Notes: generated by a model not told the origin, from the letters alone. 64,000 nt of DNA from Acetivibrio clariflavus DSM 19732 (GCF_000237085.1 NC_016627.1:4390001-4454000); one strand, 5' to 3'; shown: positions 52,672-62,195, numbered from the stretch's first letter. A program made the numbers and translations.

Positions 52672-53757
52672 CTATTTTACATATAAGGTGTCAAATTCGG
52701 TTCTTAATATGTTGTAATTATATATAGCAAGATAAGTCTGATATTTTGCATCCAAATAATCTTCTTTAGCCTTTAGAACTTCTTCCTTGCTTATCAATCC
52801 TTTTTCAAACTTAAACTGTGCATTATTCATTTTGTTTAAGCAAATTGCCTCCCACTTCTGGGCCAATTGAACTTTATCTCTTGCAGTAAGTATATCATTA
52901 TATTTATTTCTTATGGATACTTCCAAATTAACTTTTGCATCCTCAAAACTGACTTTTGCATTTTCCAAATTCAGCATATTTTCATCATAGGTAGGTGTAC
53001 CTTGTTCATAATCCTCTTTTGTAAATTCCATTATTTTTTCGCTTGCTTTTAATTCCTCACTTTTTATATACAGCTCAGCGTCATTATTTAAAGCATCTTC
53101 AACAACTTTCTCAATATCAATATTCTTTGTTGAAGTAAGTACCAAATCATCCTTAATTTCTATCAAATCCTCACTCATATCGAAGCCCAAAATTCTCCTA
53201 AGTTCAAGGTTTGCAGCTTCAAGCTTGCCTGTAACTTTATTAATATCAATGGCTTTTGAATCAAGGGCATATTTGGCATCAATCAAATCATTCTCTGTCA
53301 GTTTACCTTCTTTAAAACGGGCTTCAGCAATTTTGTACTTCTCATTCAAAATATCCTGTTTGGCTTTTTCCATTTCAAGTTCCTTTTTTATCAGTAGCAT
53401 ATTGGATGTAGCCTTGTAAGTTTCAAGTTCCAAATTTTTTAAATTTTTCTCCTTGATTTTTTTTGCATATTCCAATTCAGCTGCAGCTTTTGCGGGATTT
53501 ACCTCTCTGGCTATCTTGTTATTTAATTTATCAATTTTGGTATTGACACTAGTACTCATTTTTGCATCTTTTTCCGCATCACGAAGTGCACTTTCCTTAG
53601 CCTTAATATTCAAATCATCTATCACTGCCTGTTTGCTGTTGGAGGCTGCCACATTTTTCGATTCCTGTATGCTGAATTTCAGGCTTTCAGCAGCAAAAGC
53701 AGTAGTTACAGCAGTTATAGTCAAAATCGATATAATCAAGCTTGTGTGCTTTTTCAT
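52672..53757 (-). CDS. TolC-family (outer-membrane-efflux-like) protein 2
   Basis: About 361 residues with a signal peptide and long heptad-rich helices characteristic of the TolC/OEP fold (KAKQDILNEKYKIAEARFKEGKLTENDLIDAKYALDS, repeated near the C-terminus as FEKGLISKEEVLKAKEDYLDAK). GGAGTGA stands before ATG 53757, overlapping the stop of the previous gene. Such proteins occur in some Clostridia lacking an outer membrane; their place there is unresolved. Confidence 0.82.
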   Translation of the reverse strand: MKKHTSLIISILTITAVTTAFAAESLKFSIQESKNVAASNSKQAVIDDLNIKAKESALRDAEKDAKMSTSVNTKIDKLNNKIAREVNPAKAAAELEYAKKIKEKNLKNLELETYKATSNMLLIKKELEMEKAKQDILNEKYKIAEARFKEGKLTENDLIDAKYALDSKAIDINKVTGKLEAANLELRRILGFDMSEDLIEIKDDLVLTSTKNIDIEKVVEDALNNDAELYIKSEELKASEKIMEFTKEDYEQGTPTYDENMLNLENAKVSFEDAKVNLEVSIRNKYNDILTARDKVQLAQKWEAICLNKMNNAQFKFEKGLISKEEVLKAKEDYLDAKYQTYLAIYNYNILRTEFDTLYVK

Positions 53758-53762
53758 AAAGT

Positions 53763-54926
53763 TCACTCCTTCCCATATGCAGGACCTAATCCTGCTGCTT
53801 CTTCAAGCTTCATTATTTTCGTATTATAGCTGTATATCACATACTCTTTCATATTTTCCAGCTCTTCAATTCCAATCTCCATCTCATCAAGTACGATTTT
53901 AGATATAAATCCTCTCTCATACTGTTGCTTCATCTTATCCAAATTTCTTTTCTGCATTTTTATTGTCTCTATAGTACTTTCAATAGTATTCAAATCATTT
54001 TTAATTTCGATATATGCCTTCTTAATATCATTTTCAATATCAAACCTGGCTTTTTCCATTTTTACTTTGAGAGTTTCGATTTCAAGTTCCAAATCTTCAT
54101 ATTGTTCCATAATGTTATAATTCTTTTTAAACAGTTTGCTTTTCTCAATAATTCCTTTTTTCAGCTCTTTCAAACGCAGTTCTTCCTCAATACTTTTAAT
54201 CTCATATCTCTCTGCCAAAGCTTTCTCAATATAATATTCCAAAGGTTTGAGGGTAATGTTTCTTTTTAACTCGTCAAATATGACCTCTTCATACTCTGTT
54301 GATATATCCGCTCCCAATATTGAATTCATGGACCTTACTGTATTCTCTCTATTACGCTTTGCTTCCTCCACACTTTTTTCTGCTTTAAGAAGCTCATATT
54401 CCGACTCATCTAAATCCTGCCTGGTAATCAGGCCCTGCTCAAATTTCAGTTTATTGATTCTATGTTTGCTTTCAGCCAACTGATATTTTTTTTGAGCCAG
54501 TTTATAATCTTTATCGGATTTCATCAATCCGAGATATAAATCGCGCATATTCAAATACAACGATTTCTCGGTAATAGTTTTATTAATTATCATTTTATTC
54601 CAATAGTATTTAAGTTCTGCCGGTGTATACTCTTTTGCCAAAGTTAAGCTCAATTTGGTATTGTCATCGTATTCAAAAAAGAACTCTCTACCTCCAAATT
54701 TAAAGGTTACTCCATCGGTTTTCAGATTCTTTGTACCCTGGACTATCGAATTATAATTTAAAAACATTTTTCTTTCTTCAATAGCAAGACTTTTTAAAGT
54801 TCTATTGTTGGAAAGCATAACCTCTTTTGCCTTATCATATGTAATTATATTGCCAGTTTCACCATTAGCCTGTGCCAATATCCCAAACATACTCACAATC
54901 AAAGCTATTGAAATTATTTTTTTCAA
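53763..54926 (-). CDS. TolC-family (outer-membrane-efflux-like) protein 1
   Basis: 387 residues, signal peptide (MKKIISIALIVSMFGILAQA), then two long-helix repeats with the same hinge pattern (FEQGLITRQDLDESEYELLKAEK and YERGFISKIVLDEMEIGIEELEN). Paralogue of the next gene. It is located four bases after proB, so the operon may be transcribed from the proB promoter. Confidence 0.82.
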   Translation of the reverse strand: MKKIISIALIVSMFGILAQANGETGNIITYDKAKEVMLSNNRTLKSLAIEERKMFLNYNSIVQGTKNLKTDGVTFKFGGREFFFEYDDNTKLSLTLAKEYTPAELKYYWNKMIINKTITEKSLYLNMRDLYLGLMKSDKDYKLAQKKYQLAESKHRINKLKFEQGLITRQDLDESEYELLKAEKSVEEAKRNRENTVRSMNSILGADISTEYEEVIFDELKRNITLKPLEYYIEKALAERYEIKSIEEELRLKELKKGIIEKSKLFKKNYNIMEQYEDLELEIETLKVKMEKARFDIENDIKKAYIEIKNDLNTIESTIETIKMQKRNLDKMKQQYERGFISKIVLDEMEIGIEELENMKEYVIYSYNTKIMKLEEAAGLGPAYGKE

Positions 54927-54930
54927 GCTG

Positions 54931-55755
54931 TCACCCCCTATGTAAAAAGACGGAACCTACATCTTCTCCATCAAGAATTCTGAATATTACATTAGGATCT
55001 TCCCCATTGGCAATAACCATATCTATACCGGCAGATGCTGCGATTTTTGCTGCCGCTAATTTTGTAATCATCCCCCCTGTACCTCTTGCCGAGCCGACAC
55101 CTCCTGCATACTGTTCTATTTCTGGGGTAATCTCTTTTATAATCGAAATCCTCTTTGCATCACTGTTTTTTCTGGGATCACTGTCATAAAATCCGCCAAT
55201 ATCTGTCAGTATTATTAGTAAATCAGCCCTTACAATCTCTCCAACCATTGCCGACAGAGTATCGTTATCTCCAAAAACTCTGTTTACCCCCGATTCAATT
55301 TCATCCACTGCAACCGAATCGTTTTCATTTACAATCGGAATAATACCTTTCTCTATTAAAGTTTCAAATGTATTGATAACATGTTCTCTAGCTTCATGGT
55401 TCTCAACTATGTCTCGGGTAAGAAGTATTTGTGCCACTACATGTCCATACTCCGAAAAAAACTTGTCATATATATGCATCAGTTCAAGCTGCCCTACTGC
55501 AGCCACTGCCTGTTTCTCCCTAACTGTCTTGGGTTTACTTTGCAGCTTGAGTTTACTGACTCCAACTCCGATTGCGCCGGATGTAACCAATACTACTTCT
55601 TTCTCCTGATTTGCAAGGTCGGACAACACTCTTACAAGTTTGTCAATTCTTGTAAAATTAATTTTACCATTTTCATAAGTCAGAGTGGAAGTACCAACTT
55701 TAACAACTATTCTTTTTGCTTTTCCTAAATTCTTACGTAACTCAATATCATTCAT
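54931..55755 (-). CDS. proB: Glutamate 5-kinase
   Basis: First step of proline synthesis, phosphorylating glutamate. 274 residues with KRIVVKVGTSTLTYENG at the start, VTSGAIGVGVSKL, the glutamate-binding NENDSVAVDEI and the nucleotide site SARGTGGMITKLAAAKIA. The C-terminal PUA domain of longer ProB proteins is absent, as in some Firmicutes. proA is not beside it; instead the efflux operon follows directly. Confidence 0.94.
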   Translation of the reverse strand: MNDIELRKNLGKAKRIVVKVGTSTLTYENGKINFTRIDKLVRVLSDLANQEKEVVLVTSGAIGVGVSKLKLQSKPKTVREKQAVAAVGQLELMHIYDKFFSEYGHVVAQILLTRDIVENHEAREHVINTFETLIEKGIIPIVNENDSVAVDEIESGVNRVFGDNDTLSAMVGEIVRADLLIILTDIGGFYDSDPRKNSDAKRISIIKEITPEIEQYAGGVGSARGTGGMITKLAAAKIAASAGIDMVIANGEDPNVIFRILDGEDVGSVFLHRG

Positions 55756-56129
55756 TTGACTTTCCCCTTCTAAATTTTATATATATATTTAAAAAACGAA
55801 TTATAAATGCAATCACTATTCTAATAATTATACTATAAATACACAAAAAAAGTTTAATTTATTAATAAAATTTAATAATTATTCCTATTTTTCAGTAAAT
55901 ATTCCGCAACTATAAAAATTTCAAGTTACCGGCAGCATAATATTAACTCGTGTCTATTGATTTTTTAAATCTAAAGTCCGATATAAATTTCGACAAATTT
56001 CGCAAAAATATTAAAAGGTCACGCACAAGCATTACTTTACTTATTAGATAATATTTAGTATTTTTATACTATATAAAGCCAAATAAAACCAACTACCCGA
56101 ATTATGTAAATTATTCAGGAGGGTCAAAC
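55756..56129. other. Intergenic region between divergent proB and the CAP-domain gene
   Basis: 374 AT-rich bases. TTAGTATTTTTATACTATATAA near 56047-56078 may hold the promoter of the plus-strand gene. No hairpin or ORF is convincing. Confidence 0.35.
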
Positions 56130-56858
56130 ATGAAATTTTTTAATCATAACAAAACATTGATAAAATTACAATCCGGCTTTATTGCTATTGTTTTAGCGCT
56201 GTCAATTTTTTCGCCGGGATATGTTTACGGTAAAGACGGAAATCCATATTTTAAAAAACAGGAATACAATTCTCTTTATGTTAATCGTACGGAATACTTT
56301 TTTAATCTCGGGAAAGTACTTGTAGAAAGTTTTAACTTTATATACTTCAATTTGCCCACCTATGACCAATGGTACAAAAAATATATAACTGTAAATCCTT
56401 CTTATCCGATAATTGTTCCTCCAACCCCCTCTCCTACTAAAACACCATCTTCTGCTCCAGGCAGCATTAGTGAAGATGAAAAAGCACTATTGGATTTAGT
56501 CAATAATGCCAGGCTTAAAGCAAATTTAAAACCTCTTGAATACGATATTGAACTAGCCAATGTGGCCATGATAAAAGCCAAAGACATGGTAGACAATAAT
56601 TACTTTGACCACACATCTCCAACCTACGGTTCACCTTTTGACATGATGAAAAGCTTCGGTATCAAATACGGATATGCCGGTGAGAATATTGCTACCGGTT
56701 ATGCAAATGTGCAAGATGTGTTTAATGGTTGGATGAACTCTCCGGGACATAAAGCCAATATTCTGAATGAAAAGTTTACCCATTGCGGATTCGGTATTGC
56801 CAATGGAGGAAAGTACGGAGGTAAAACCTGGGTACAGATGTTCATCGGTAAACCTTAA
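56130..56858 (+). CDS. Secreted CAP-domain (SCP/YkwD-like) protein
   Basis: 242 residues: signal peptide to about residue 35, a short unique region, a Pro/Thr/Ser linker (PPTPSPTKTPSSAPG) and the CAP domain (110-242) with LVNNARLKANLKPL, YFDHTSPTYGSPFDMMKSFG, AGENIATGY and WMNSPGHKANIL. The catalytic-like His/Glu set is present. Function in bacteria is open; AGGAGGG precedes the ATG. Confidence 0.93.
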   Translation: MKFFNHNKTLIKLQSGFIAIVLALSIFSPGYVYGKDGNPYFKKQEYNSLYVNRTEYFFNLGKVLVESFNFIYFNLPTYDQWYKKYITVNPSYPIIVPPTPSPTKTPSSAPGSISEDEKALLDLVNNARLKANLKPLEYDIELANVAMIKAKDMVDNNYFDHTSPTYGSPFDMMKSFGIKYGYAGENIATGYANVQDVFNGWMNSPGHKANILNEKFTHCGFGIANGGKYGGKTWVQMFIGKP

Positions 56859-56927
56859 ACTATTTTTAACCCATTTGCTTATTCAGTAAGCAAAGCAAAG
56901 TAATAGATAAAAAGTATATAAATTCAA

Positions 56928-56966
56928 AAGTGGTGCAGGATGAATTATAAACTTCCCACACCACTT
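56928..56966. terminator. Hairpin between convergent genes
   Basis: AAGTGGTG (56928) pairs with CACCACTT (to 56966). It lies between the CAP-domain gene and the GGGtGRT gene, which converge here, and can serve both. Confidence 0.55.
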
Positions 56967-57024
56967 CTTATTTTAATAATCCTTAATAACAGACAAAGTA
57001 TCAACGCTTTGACTTTTCAGTCAA

Positions 57025-58026
57025 TTAAGCCTTCGCAGATTCCTCAACTGCAACTGCAACAGCAACAGTTGCACCAACCATTGGGTTGTTACCCATACCT
57101 ATCAAGCCCATCATTTCAACGTGAGCAGGAACTGAAGATGATCCTGCGAACTGGGCATCTCCATGCATTCTTCCCATTGAGTCAGTCAAACCATAAGATG
57201 CCGGACCTGCAGCCATGTTATCAGGATGAAGTGTTCTACCTGTACCACCACCGGATGCAACAGAGAAATACTTCTTACCGTTTTCTCCGGCCCATTTCTT
57301 GTATGTTCCTGCAACAAGGTGCTGGAATCTTGTTGGGTTTGTTGAATTTCCTGTGATGGAAACGTCAACACTTTCTTTAATCATTATTGCAACACCTTCA
57401 TTTACGTCATCAGCACCGTAAACTTTAACTTTAGCTTTTTCACTGTTGGAGAAAGCTATTTCTTCAATAACTTTTAATTCTCCTGTATAGTAATCGTACT
57501 CAGTCTTAACATATGTAAAACCGTTTATTCTGGAAATTATGTAAGCTGCATCTTTACCGAGACCGTTTAAGATAACCTTTAACGGTTCTTTTCTTACTTT
57601 GTTTGCAGTTCTTGCTATACCGATAGCACCTTCAGCTGCTGCAAATGACTCATGACCTGCAAGGAAACAGAAGCATTTTGTTTCTTCTCTCAAAAGCATT
57701 GCACCAAGGTTACCATGGCCCAATCCAACTTTTCTGCTATCTGCAACAGAACCTGGAATACAGAATGCTTGTAAGCCTATTCCTATTGCTTCTGCAGCAT
57801 CAGCAGCATTTGTTATACCTTTTTTAAGAGCTACTGCGCAGCCTAAAGTATATGCCCATACAGCATTTTCAAATGCTATTGGCTGAACACCCTTAACTAT
57901 CTTTTCAACATCTATACCTTTTGACAAGCATAATTCTCTGGCTTCTTCCAAACTATTCATACCATATTCGGCAAGACATTTGTTGATTCCATTTATTCTT
58001 CTTTCATAACCTTCAAATCTAATCAC
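57025..58026 (-). CDS. GGGtGRT-family protein
   Basis: 333 residues with the naming motif FSVASGGGTGRTLHPDN and downstream MGRMHGDAQFAGSSSVPAHVEMMGLIGMGNNPMVGATVAVAVAVEE. The start is a GTG with GAGAGGTGA upstream. It follows the NifU-like gene by 29 bases; the pair is widely conserved in anaerobes, which suggests one function linked to Fe-S or selenium/sulfur chemistry. The biochemical role is not established. Confidence 0.9.
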   Translation of the reverse strand: MIRFEGYERRINGINKCLAEYGMNSLEEARELCLSKGIDVEKIVKGVQPIAFENAVWAYTLGCAVALKKGITNAADAAEAIGIGLQAFCIPGSVADSRKVGLGHGNLGAMLLREETKCFCFLAGHESFAAAEGAIGIARTANKVRKEPLKVILNGLGKDAAYIISRINGFTYVKTEYDYYTGELKVIEEIAFSNSEKAKVKVYGADDVNEGVAIMIKESVDVSITGNSTNPTRFQHLVAGTYKKWAGENGKKYFSVASGGGTGRTLHPDNMAAGPASYGLTDSMGRMHGDAQFAGSSSVPAHVEMMGLIGMGNNPMVGATVAVAVAVEESAKA

Positions 58027-58055
58027 GTGTATTCACCTCTCTTCACAATTAATTA

Positions 58056-58748
58056 TTACTCTTGTCTTGGATCAATTATTTTAACTGCCTCGGAAAATCT
58101 TCCGTATGTACCGATGTTTTTCTCATAAGCCTCTTTAGGGTCAACACCCTTTCTGATAGCTTCCATCATCTTTCCGAGATGAACAAATTTGTATCCTATA
58201 ACTTCATTGTTTTCATCCAAGCCTATATTCAAAACATAACCTTCAGCCATTTCAAGGTATCTTACACCTTTATCCTTAGTTCCAAACATTGTTCCAACCT
58301 GAGAGCGTAAACCTTTACCAAGGTCCTCAAGGCTTGCTCCTATTGGAAGACCACCTTCTGAAAATGCAGTCTGAGTTCTTCCGTATACCAACTGTTTGAA
58401 TATTTCTCTCATTGCAACGTTGATAGCATCACAAACGAGGTCAGTATTCAATGCTTCAAGAATTGTTTTACCGCCAAGAATTTCAGCTGCCATAGCTGCA
58501 GAATGTGTCATTCCGGAACATCCCAAAGTTTCAACGAGAGCTTCCTCAATTATACCATTCTTAACGTTTAAAGTAAGTTTACAGCACCCCTGCTGTGGAG
58601 CACACCAACCGATACCGTGGGATAACCCCGATATATCGGTTATCTCTTTAGCTTTTACCCATTTTCCTTCTTCAGGAATTGGGGCCGGTCCATGATTTGG
58701 TCCTTTTTTTACACAAATCATACCTTCTACTTCATGTGAATAATTCAT
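58056..58748 (-). CDS. NifU-like iron-sulfur scaffold family protein
   Basis: 230 residues. The N-terminal part carries GIGWCAPQQGCCKLTLNVKNG and VETLGCSGMTHSAAMAAEIL, the conserved Cys positions of IscU/NifU-like scaffolds, while the C-terminal half (GVRYLEMAEGYVLNIGLDENN) is specific to this subfamily. GGAGGATTAGATTC precedes the ATG. First gene of the pair with GGGtGRT; a possible small ORF lies upstream. Confidence 0.85.
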   Translation of the reverse strand: MNYSHEVEGMICVKKGPNHGPAPIPEEGKWVKAKEITDISGLSHGIGWCAPQQGCCKLTLNVKNGIIEEALVETLGCSGMTHSAAMAAEILGGKTILEALNTDLVCDAINVAMREIFKQLVYGRTQTAFSEGGLPIGASLEDLGKGLRSQVGTMFGTKDKGVRYLEMAEGYVLNIGLDENNEVIGYKFVHLGKMMEAIRKGVDPKEAYEKNIGTYGRFSEAVKIIDPRQE

Positions 58749-58843
58749 GAATCTAATCCTCCTTCACAAATATAATTGCTTAAATATACCTTAGCACTTT
58801 GTGACAGAACCTGTTTTGAACTCTTGCCATACTAAGGATATGA

Positions 58844-58963
58844 TCATTGCACTTTTAATCGCGCATGATTAAAAACAGCTTCATTAAAATTACTTGCTGT
58901 CTTGCGGCTAACACAAAGTTCAAAAAACTTTGCATCAACACCATAAAAAATTTCAGTCAACAT
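58844..58963 (-). CDS. Possible 39-codon ORF in the NifU-like leader
   Basis: Frame reads MLTEIFYGVDAKFFELC and SRKTASNFNEAVFNHA and looks protein-like. The ATG overlaps a TATAAT and has no ribosome site, so the real start or the promoter is uncertain. A TTTTAATC/GATTAAAA hairpin lies near its end. It may be an upstream regulatory ORF. Confidence 0.3.
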   Translation of the reverse strand: MLTEIFYGVDAKFFELCVSRKTASNFNEAVFNHARLKVQ

Positions 58964-59064
58964 TATACCATAATTATTAAAATGTAGAGAGAGAAAATTA
59001 AATTTTTTTGTTAATTTTTTTACAAAGATTCAGAAAGCATATCGAAAAGTTCTCCAAACTTGTA

Positions 59065-59394
59065 TTACCACTTCTTGAAAGCGAAAAACACTGCTCCGAT
59101 AATGAAAAGAAATGAGATCATATAATTCCACCGTAAACTTTCCTTAAGATAAAGAATTGAAAATACTGTAAATACAGAAAGAGATAAAACTTCTTGTATA
59201 ATCTTAAGTTGAAACGCTGTAAAGTAGTTACTTCCAATCCTATTTGCAGGAACTTGAAAACAATACTCTACAAATGCTATGAGCCAGCTTACAACTATCA
59301 CTATAGGCAATGCTGTACTTTTATATTTTAAATGTCCATACCAAGCAAAGGTCATAAAAACGTTAGATATTAAAAGCAAAAATATCGGCAGCAT
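59065..59394 (-). CDS. DUF486-family membrane protein
   Basis: 109 residues, four membrane helices. MLPIFLLLISNVFMTFAWYGHLK and VSWLIAFVEYCFQVPANRIG are the DUF486 signature (small DMT-like proteins). AAGGAGAAG precedes the ATG. Transport function is presumed from the fold only. Confidence 0.88.
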   Translation of the reverse strand: MLPIFLLLISNVFMTFAWYGHLKYKSTALPIVIVVSWLIAFVEYCFQVPANRIGSNYFTAFQLKIIQEVLSLSVFTVFSILYLKESLRWNYMISFLFIIGAVFFAFKKW

Positions 59395-59414
59395 AAATCT
59401 TCTCCTTATATTTC

Positions 59415-60617
59415 CTATGTAATTGGCAGATAATTTTTTTCAACAAGTTCCTTTAAATAGTTTATATTATTTTCGTCATTTTTCAAGATAATTTTTGCTT
59501 CTTCACTGTATTGTTTCAGCAAAGCCTCATATTCCTGAACCAGCTTCTTATAATTGTCTTCATCGTTTTTTTCATTAAATATAATCATGTTGTTTTCAAT
59601 ATTGTACTTTCCTGCCCTATCTTCGAAATATTTACAAATTTCGTCTATCTTTTCAAACAACTTTATGTTCAAATCGTACAATACATCTTTTTCTTTTTTT
59701 TCCTCTTCACAGTTTTTCTTGATAGCCGCAACAAACTCTTCCCTTATACTCTCGGGTACAGCAATATTTTCGATTTTGTTTGCATAAGTGTCATGTACTG
59801 AACTGTTTTGGTTTTTGGATTCAACTAATTCATTTATTACAACCTTGGCACTCTCCCTGTTCTGTCTTATGCGTTCAATGTCATTCAACATCTCAGGTAT
59901 AATTATCTGACTTAGCGGAATATCCTTGAACAGATAGGATATTTCCGAATTCATATGGTTAAGAGTTAAAACATAATTGTACGTTTCCGATACCAACGGC
60001 GCATAATCTCCATATTCACCAGCAGAAACATCCTCATTAACAGCATTCCCTGTCAATACGGCTTCATAAAATTCAATTATCTTCATCAAAGCTGCTTTTT
60101 CCATTTGCATCTTTTTCGTTTTTTCTGTGTTTATTGTTTTAACGGTAGCAATTAAAAAGAAGGTTGAAACAGCAAACAGTATAATACTTGAAGCAATGAT
60201 TATAATGGAACTGTGCCTTTTGAAAAATTTTGCAGAAATAAAAATAATTAAGGTAATAAGTATACCCATTCCGAAAAATATACCAATCAAATAGAGTAAA
60301 GAATTGGTAGTATCGTTCTTCATCTTTTCCATACCTAAATTTAGAAAAGCATTTATCATGCCGACCAACATAAACATCAAAAAAAACACCGTTGAAATGA
60401 TGTATTTTAAAAGCTTTGATGCTTTACTTTCATTTGAATATCTTTCCAGAAACACATCAATAAATTCAGGCACTTCATATGCTTCAACATACATATTCTT
60501 TTCAACATCATACAATTTGCTGGTCTTGCTGATCATACCTTTTCGATAAAGCTCATATACCTGGTCAACGCTTATAATATCAGTTTCGCCTGTTCCAATA
60601 AAATACTTATACAGCAC
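59415..60617 (-). CDS. GYF-like-domain membrane protein, unknown function
   Basis: 400 residues. Residues 1-55 resemble a GYF_2 domain (YFIGTGETDIISVDQVYELYRKGMI), then three membrane helices (about 70-165) and a helical, Glu/Lys/Asn-rich extracytoplasmic region (170-400) with coiled-coil tendency. A GTG start with AAAAGGAGG. I do not recognise the family. Confidence 0.7.
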   Translation of the reverse strand: MLYKYFIGTGETDIISVDQVYELYRKGMISKTSKLYDVEKNMYVEAYEVPEFIDVFLERYSNESKASKLLKYIISTVFFLMFMLVGMINAFLNLGMEKMKNDTTNSLLYLIGIFFGMGILITLIIFISAKFFKRHSSIIIIASSIILFAVSTFFLIATVKTINTEKTKKMQMEKAALMKIIEFYEAVLTGNAVNEDVSAGEYGDYAPLVSETYNYVLTLNHMNSEISYLFKDIPLSQIIIPEMLNDIERIRQNRESAKVVINELVESKNQNSSVHDTYANKIENIAVPESIREEFVAAIKKNCEEEKKEKDVLYDLNIKLFEKIDEICKYFEDRAGKYNIENNMIIFNEKNDEDNYKKLVQEYEALLKQYSEEAKIILKNDENNINYLKELVEKNYLPIT

Positions 60618-60931
60618 GACGCTATTCCTCCTTTTGACAATTACCGAAAATCCAATATGTCACTTATTCTCCTTCAGATTTCAGTCATTGCCGGTTGGTA
60701 TGCAATCTATAAAACACCTTTTCTTGTCCAAAATATTAAGATGAGAACTTTTACGGGATAAATTGTACAGGCATTACCCTTCTATTTTATTATAGGTTTT
60801 TATTATTAACATTTCAATGATTTACTATAATACTTTTTATACTGTAAATTCATTTGCAATTAATTTTTCTGTAGCAAAACCGCTATGTTTAACATAATAT
60901 AAAAACATAGAACTGTATTAAAGGAGTGGCT

Positions 60932-61321
60932 ATGGACAGATACCAAAAACTCGAACAAATTACCAACGGAATTAATGCAGCATATAAAATTAGAAGTGCC
61001 GGAAATTTATTGACACAAAGGGATTCTGAAAGTCGTCAGGACATAAACAATGTGGATCTGCTTATTAAAATGCTCTCTGTTATTGCAGAGTATTCACCGG
61101 AATCCCACAGAGACACTTTTAGTGAAAATCTTCAAAAAAGCACAGTTTATCATAATACATACAGAAATCTTAAGCAACACATAAAAAACATTCAGTCAAG
61201 CAGGCATCTTGACAGCGATGGTCTGGCAAAAACTCTTGAAATAGTTAAGCCTATTTTAACCAAAGATAGAAGAAATATAGTGGAAAAAATGCTGCAGATT
61301 CACGAAATAATGAAATCATAG
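60932..61321 (+). CDS. Hypothetical helical protein
   Basis: About 129 residues, polar and mostly helical (MDRYQKLEQITNGINAAYKI). GGAGTGGCT precedes the ATG at 60932. Unrecognised family; no membrane segment or signal. It resembles in style the small helical proteins that clostridia make during sporulation, but nothing in the sequence proves that. Its stop overlaps the next minus-strand gene. Confidence 0.6.
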   Translation: MDRYQKLEQITNGINAAYKIRSAGNLLTQRDSESRQDINNVDLLIKMLSVIAEYSPESHRDTFSENLQKSTVYHNTYRNLKQHIKNIQSSRHLDSDGLAKTLEIVKPILTKDRRNIVEKMLQIHEIMKS

Positions 61322-61660
61322 TTTTAAATAATACCTTTTATTCTTCATACTCTTAATTCCTCTGATATATATTTTATCATAGTGCAGCTCCGACAAACCC
61401 GATACCTTTTTTTCCGCCGGAGTTCGCCTTTTTTTTACCCAAATTATTTGCTCGGTGCGGTATTTGGCCCGAGGTTCGAAAATGCTCTGAATTATAAAAA
61501 GTGCATTCCCCAGTGTCGTACTAAAGCTGCTGTACTCTTCCCTAACATTTCTGGAATCAACATAATACGAGATAATAAGGCATATTACTCCAAATATCAC
61601 ACCAATCCCGGCTATGACAGCAAAAGCTTTAATCAAGTTAAGTAAAAAAACATCCCCCAT
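61316..61660 (-). CDS. Hypothetical single-pass membrane protein
   Basis: About 114 residues with one hydrophobic stretch (LIKAFAVIAGIGVIFGVICLII) and a basic C-terminal tail. AAAGGG eight bases ahead supports ATG 61660. The last bases overlap the convergent plus-strand gene. Family unknown. Confidence 0.55.
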   Translation of the reverse strand: MGDVFLLNLIKAFAVIAGIGVIFGVICLIISYYVDSRNVREEYSSFSTTLGNALFIIQSIFEPRAKYRTEQIIWVKKRRTPAEKKVSGLSELHYDKIYIRGIKSMKNKRYYLKL

Positions 61661-61864
61661 CTTTTTCACCCTTTATATCCCTACAAAAATTTCTTATATT
61701 AATTATACTACAACAGGAGCTATTTGTCTGAAATTCCCTATGTGCATTCCCGCCTTTTCAATTCATTTTTTAGTTGCAATTCCAAAAAGCACTTGAATAT
61801 ATATTTTTAATTTTATAGATACTATTTATGCGTGCTCAATAAAAAAGAAAGGGTTGGTTCACTT

Positions 61865-62173
61865 ATGTATAACAGTTATGTGGAAAACGGGGTTATTATT
61901 GCGCCAAATGTAGTAGCCGAGGGAGAAAAAACCACAGTCAAATATAAAGGATTACTCTACAACTCAGGTGCTGACGAGGTATATATGCGTATAGGTTACG
62001 GTCCAAGCTGGGAAGACCAGAAAGACATCAAAATGACTAAAACTTCCAACGGCTTTGAGGCACAAATTCCAATAACTTCACAGGATAAGCTTAATTTGGC
62101 GTTTAAGGACAGTGCAAATAACTGGGATAACAACTCTGGAGCCAACTACTCTTTCAATATTGAGTCAAAATAG
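61865..62173 (+). CDS. CBM25-like carbohydrate-binding domain protein
   Basis: About 102 residues forming a single beta-sandwich domain: GVIIAPNVVAEGEKTTVKYKG, VYMRIGYGPSWED and LNLAFKDSANNWDNNSGANY, typical of CBM25/starch-binding modules. No signal peptide is visible, so it may act in the cytoplasm, perhaps on glycogen. AAAGGG stands upstream of ATG 61865; an upstream GTG (61832) is also in frame. Confidence 0.82.
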   Translation: MYNSYVENGVIIAPNVVAEGEKTTVKYKGLLYNSGADEVYMRIGYGPSWEDQKDIKMTKTSNGFEAQIPITSQDKLNLAFKDSANNWDNNSGANYSFNIESK

Positions 62174-62195
62174 TATAAACAGCAAAAAAATTTAA

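Noticed and set aside
56940-57356. 138-codon plus-strand ORF rich in Gln and His
   Set aside because: It is antisense to the conserved GGGtGRT gene, and its composition reflects that gene's Ala/Val codons.
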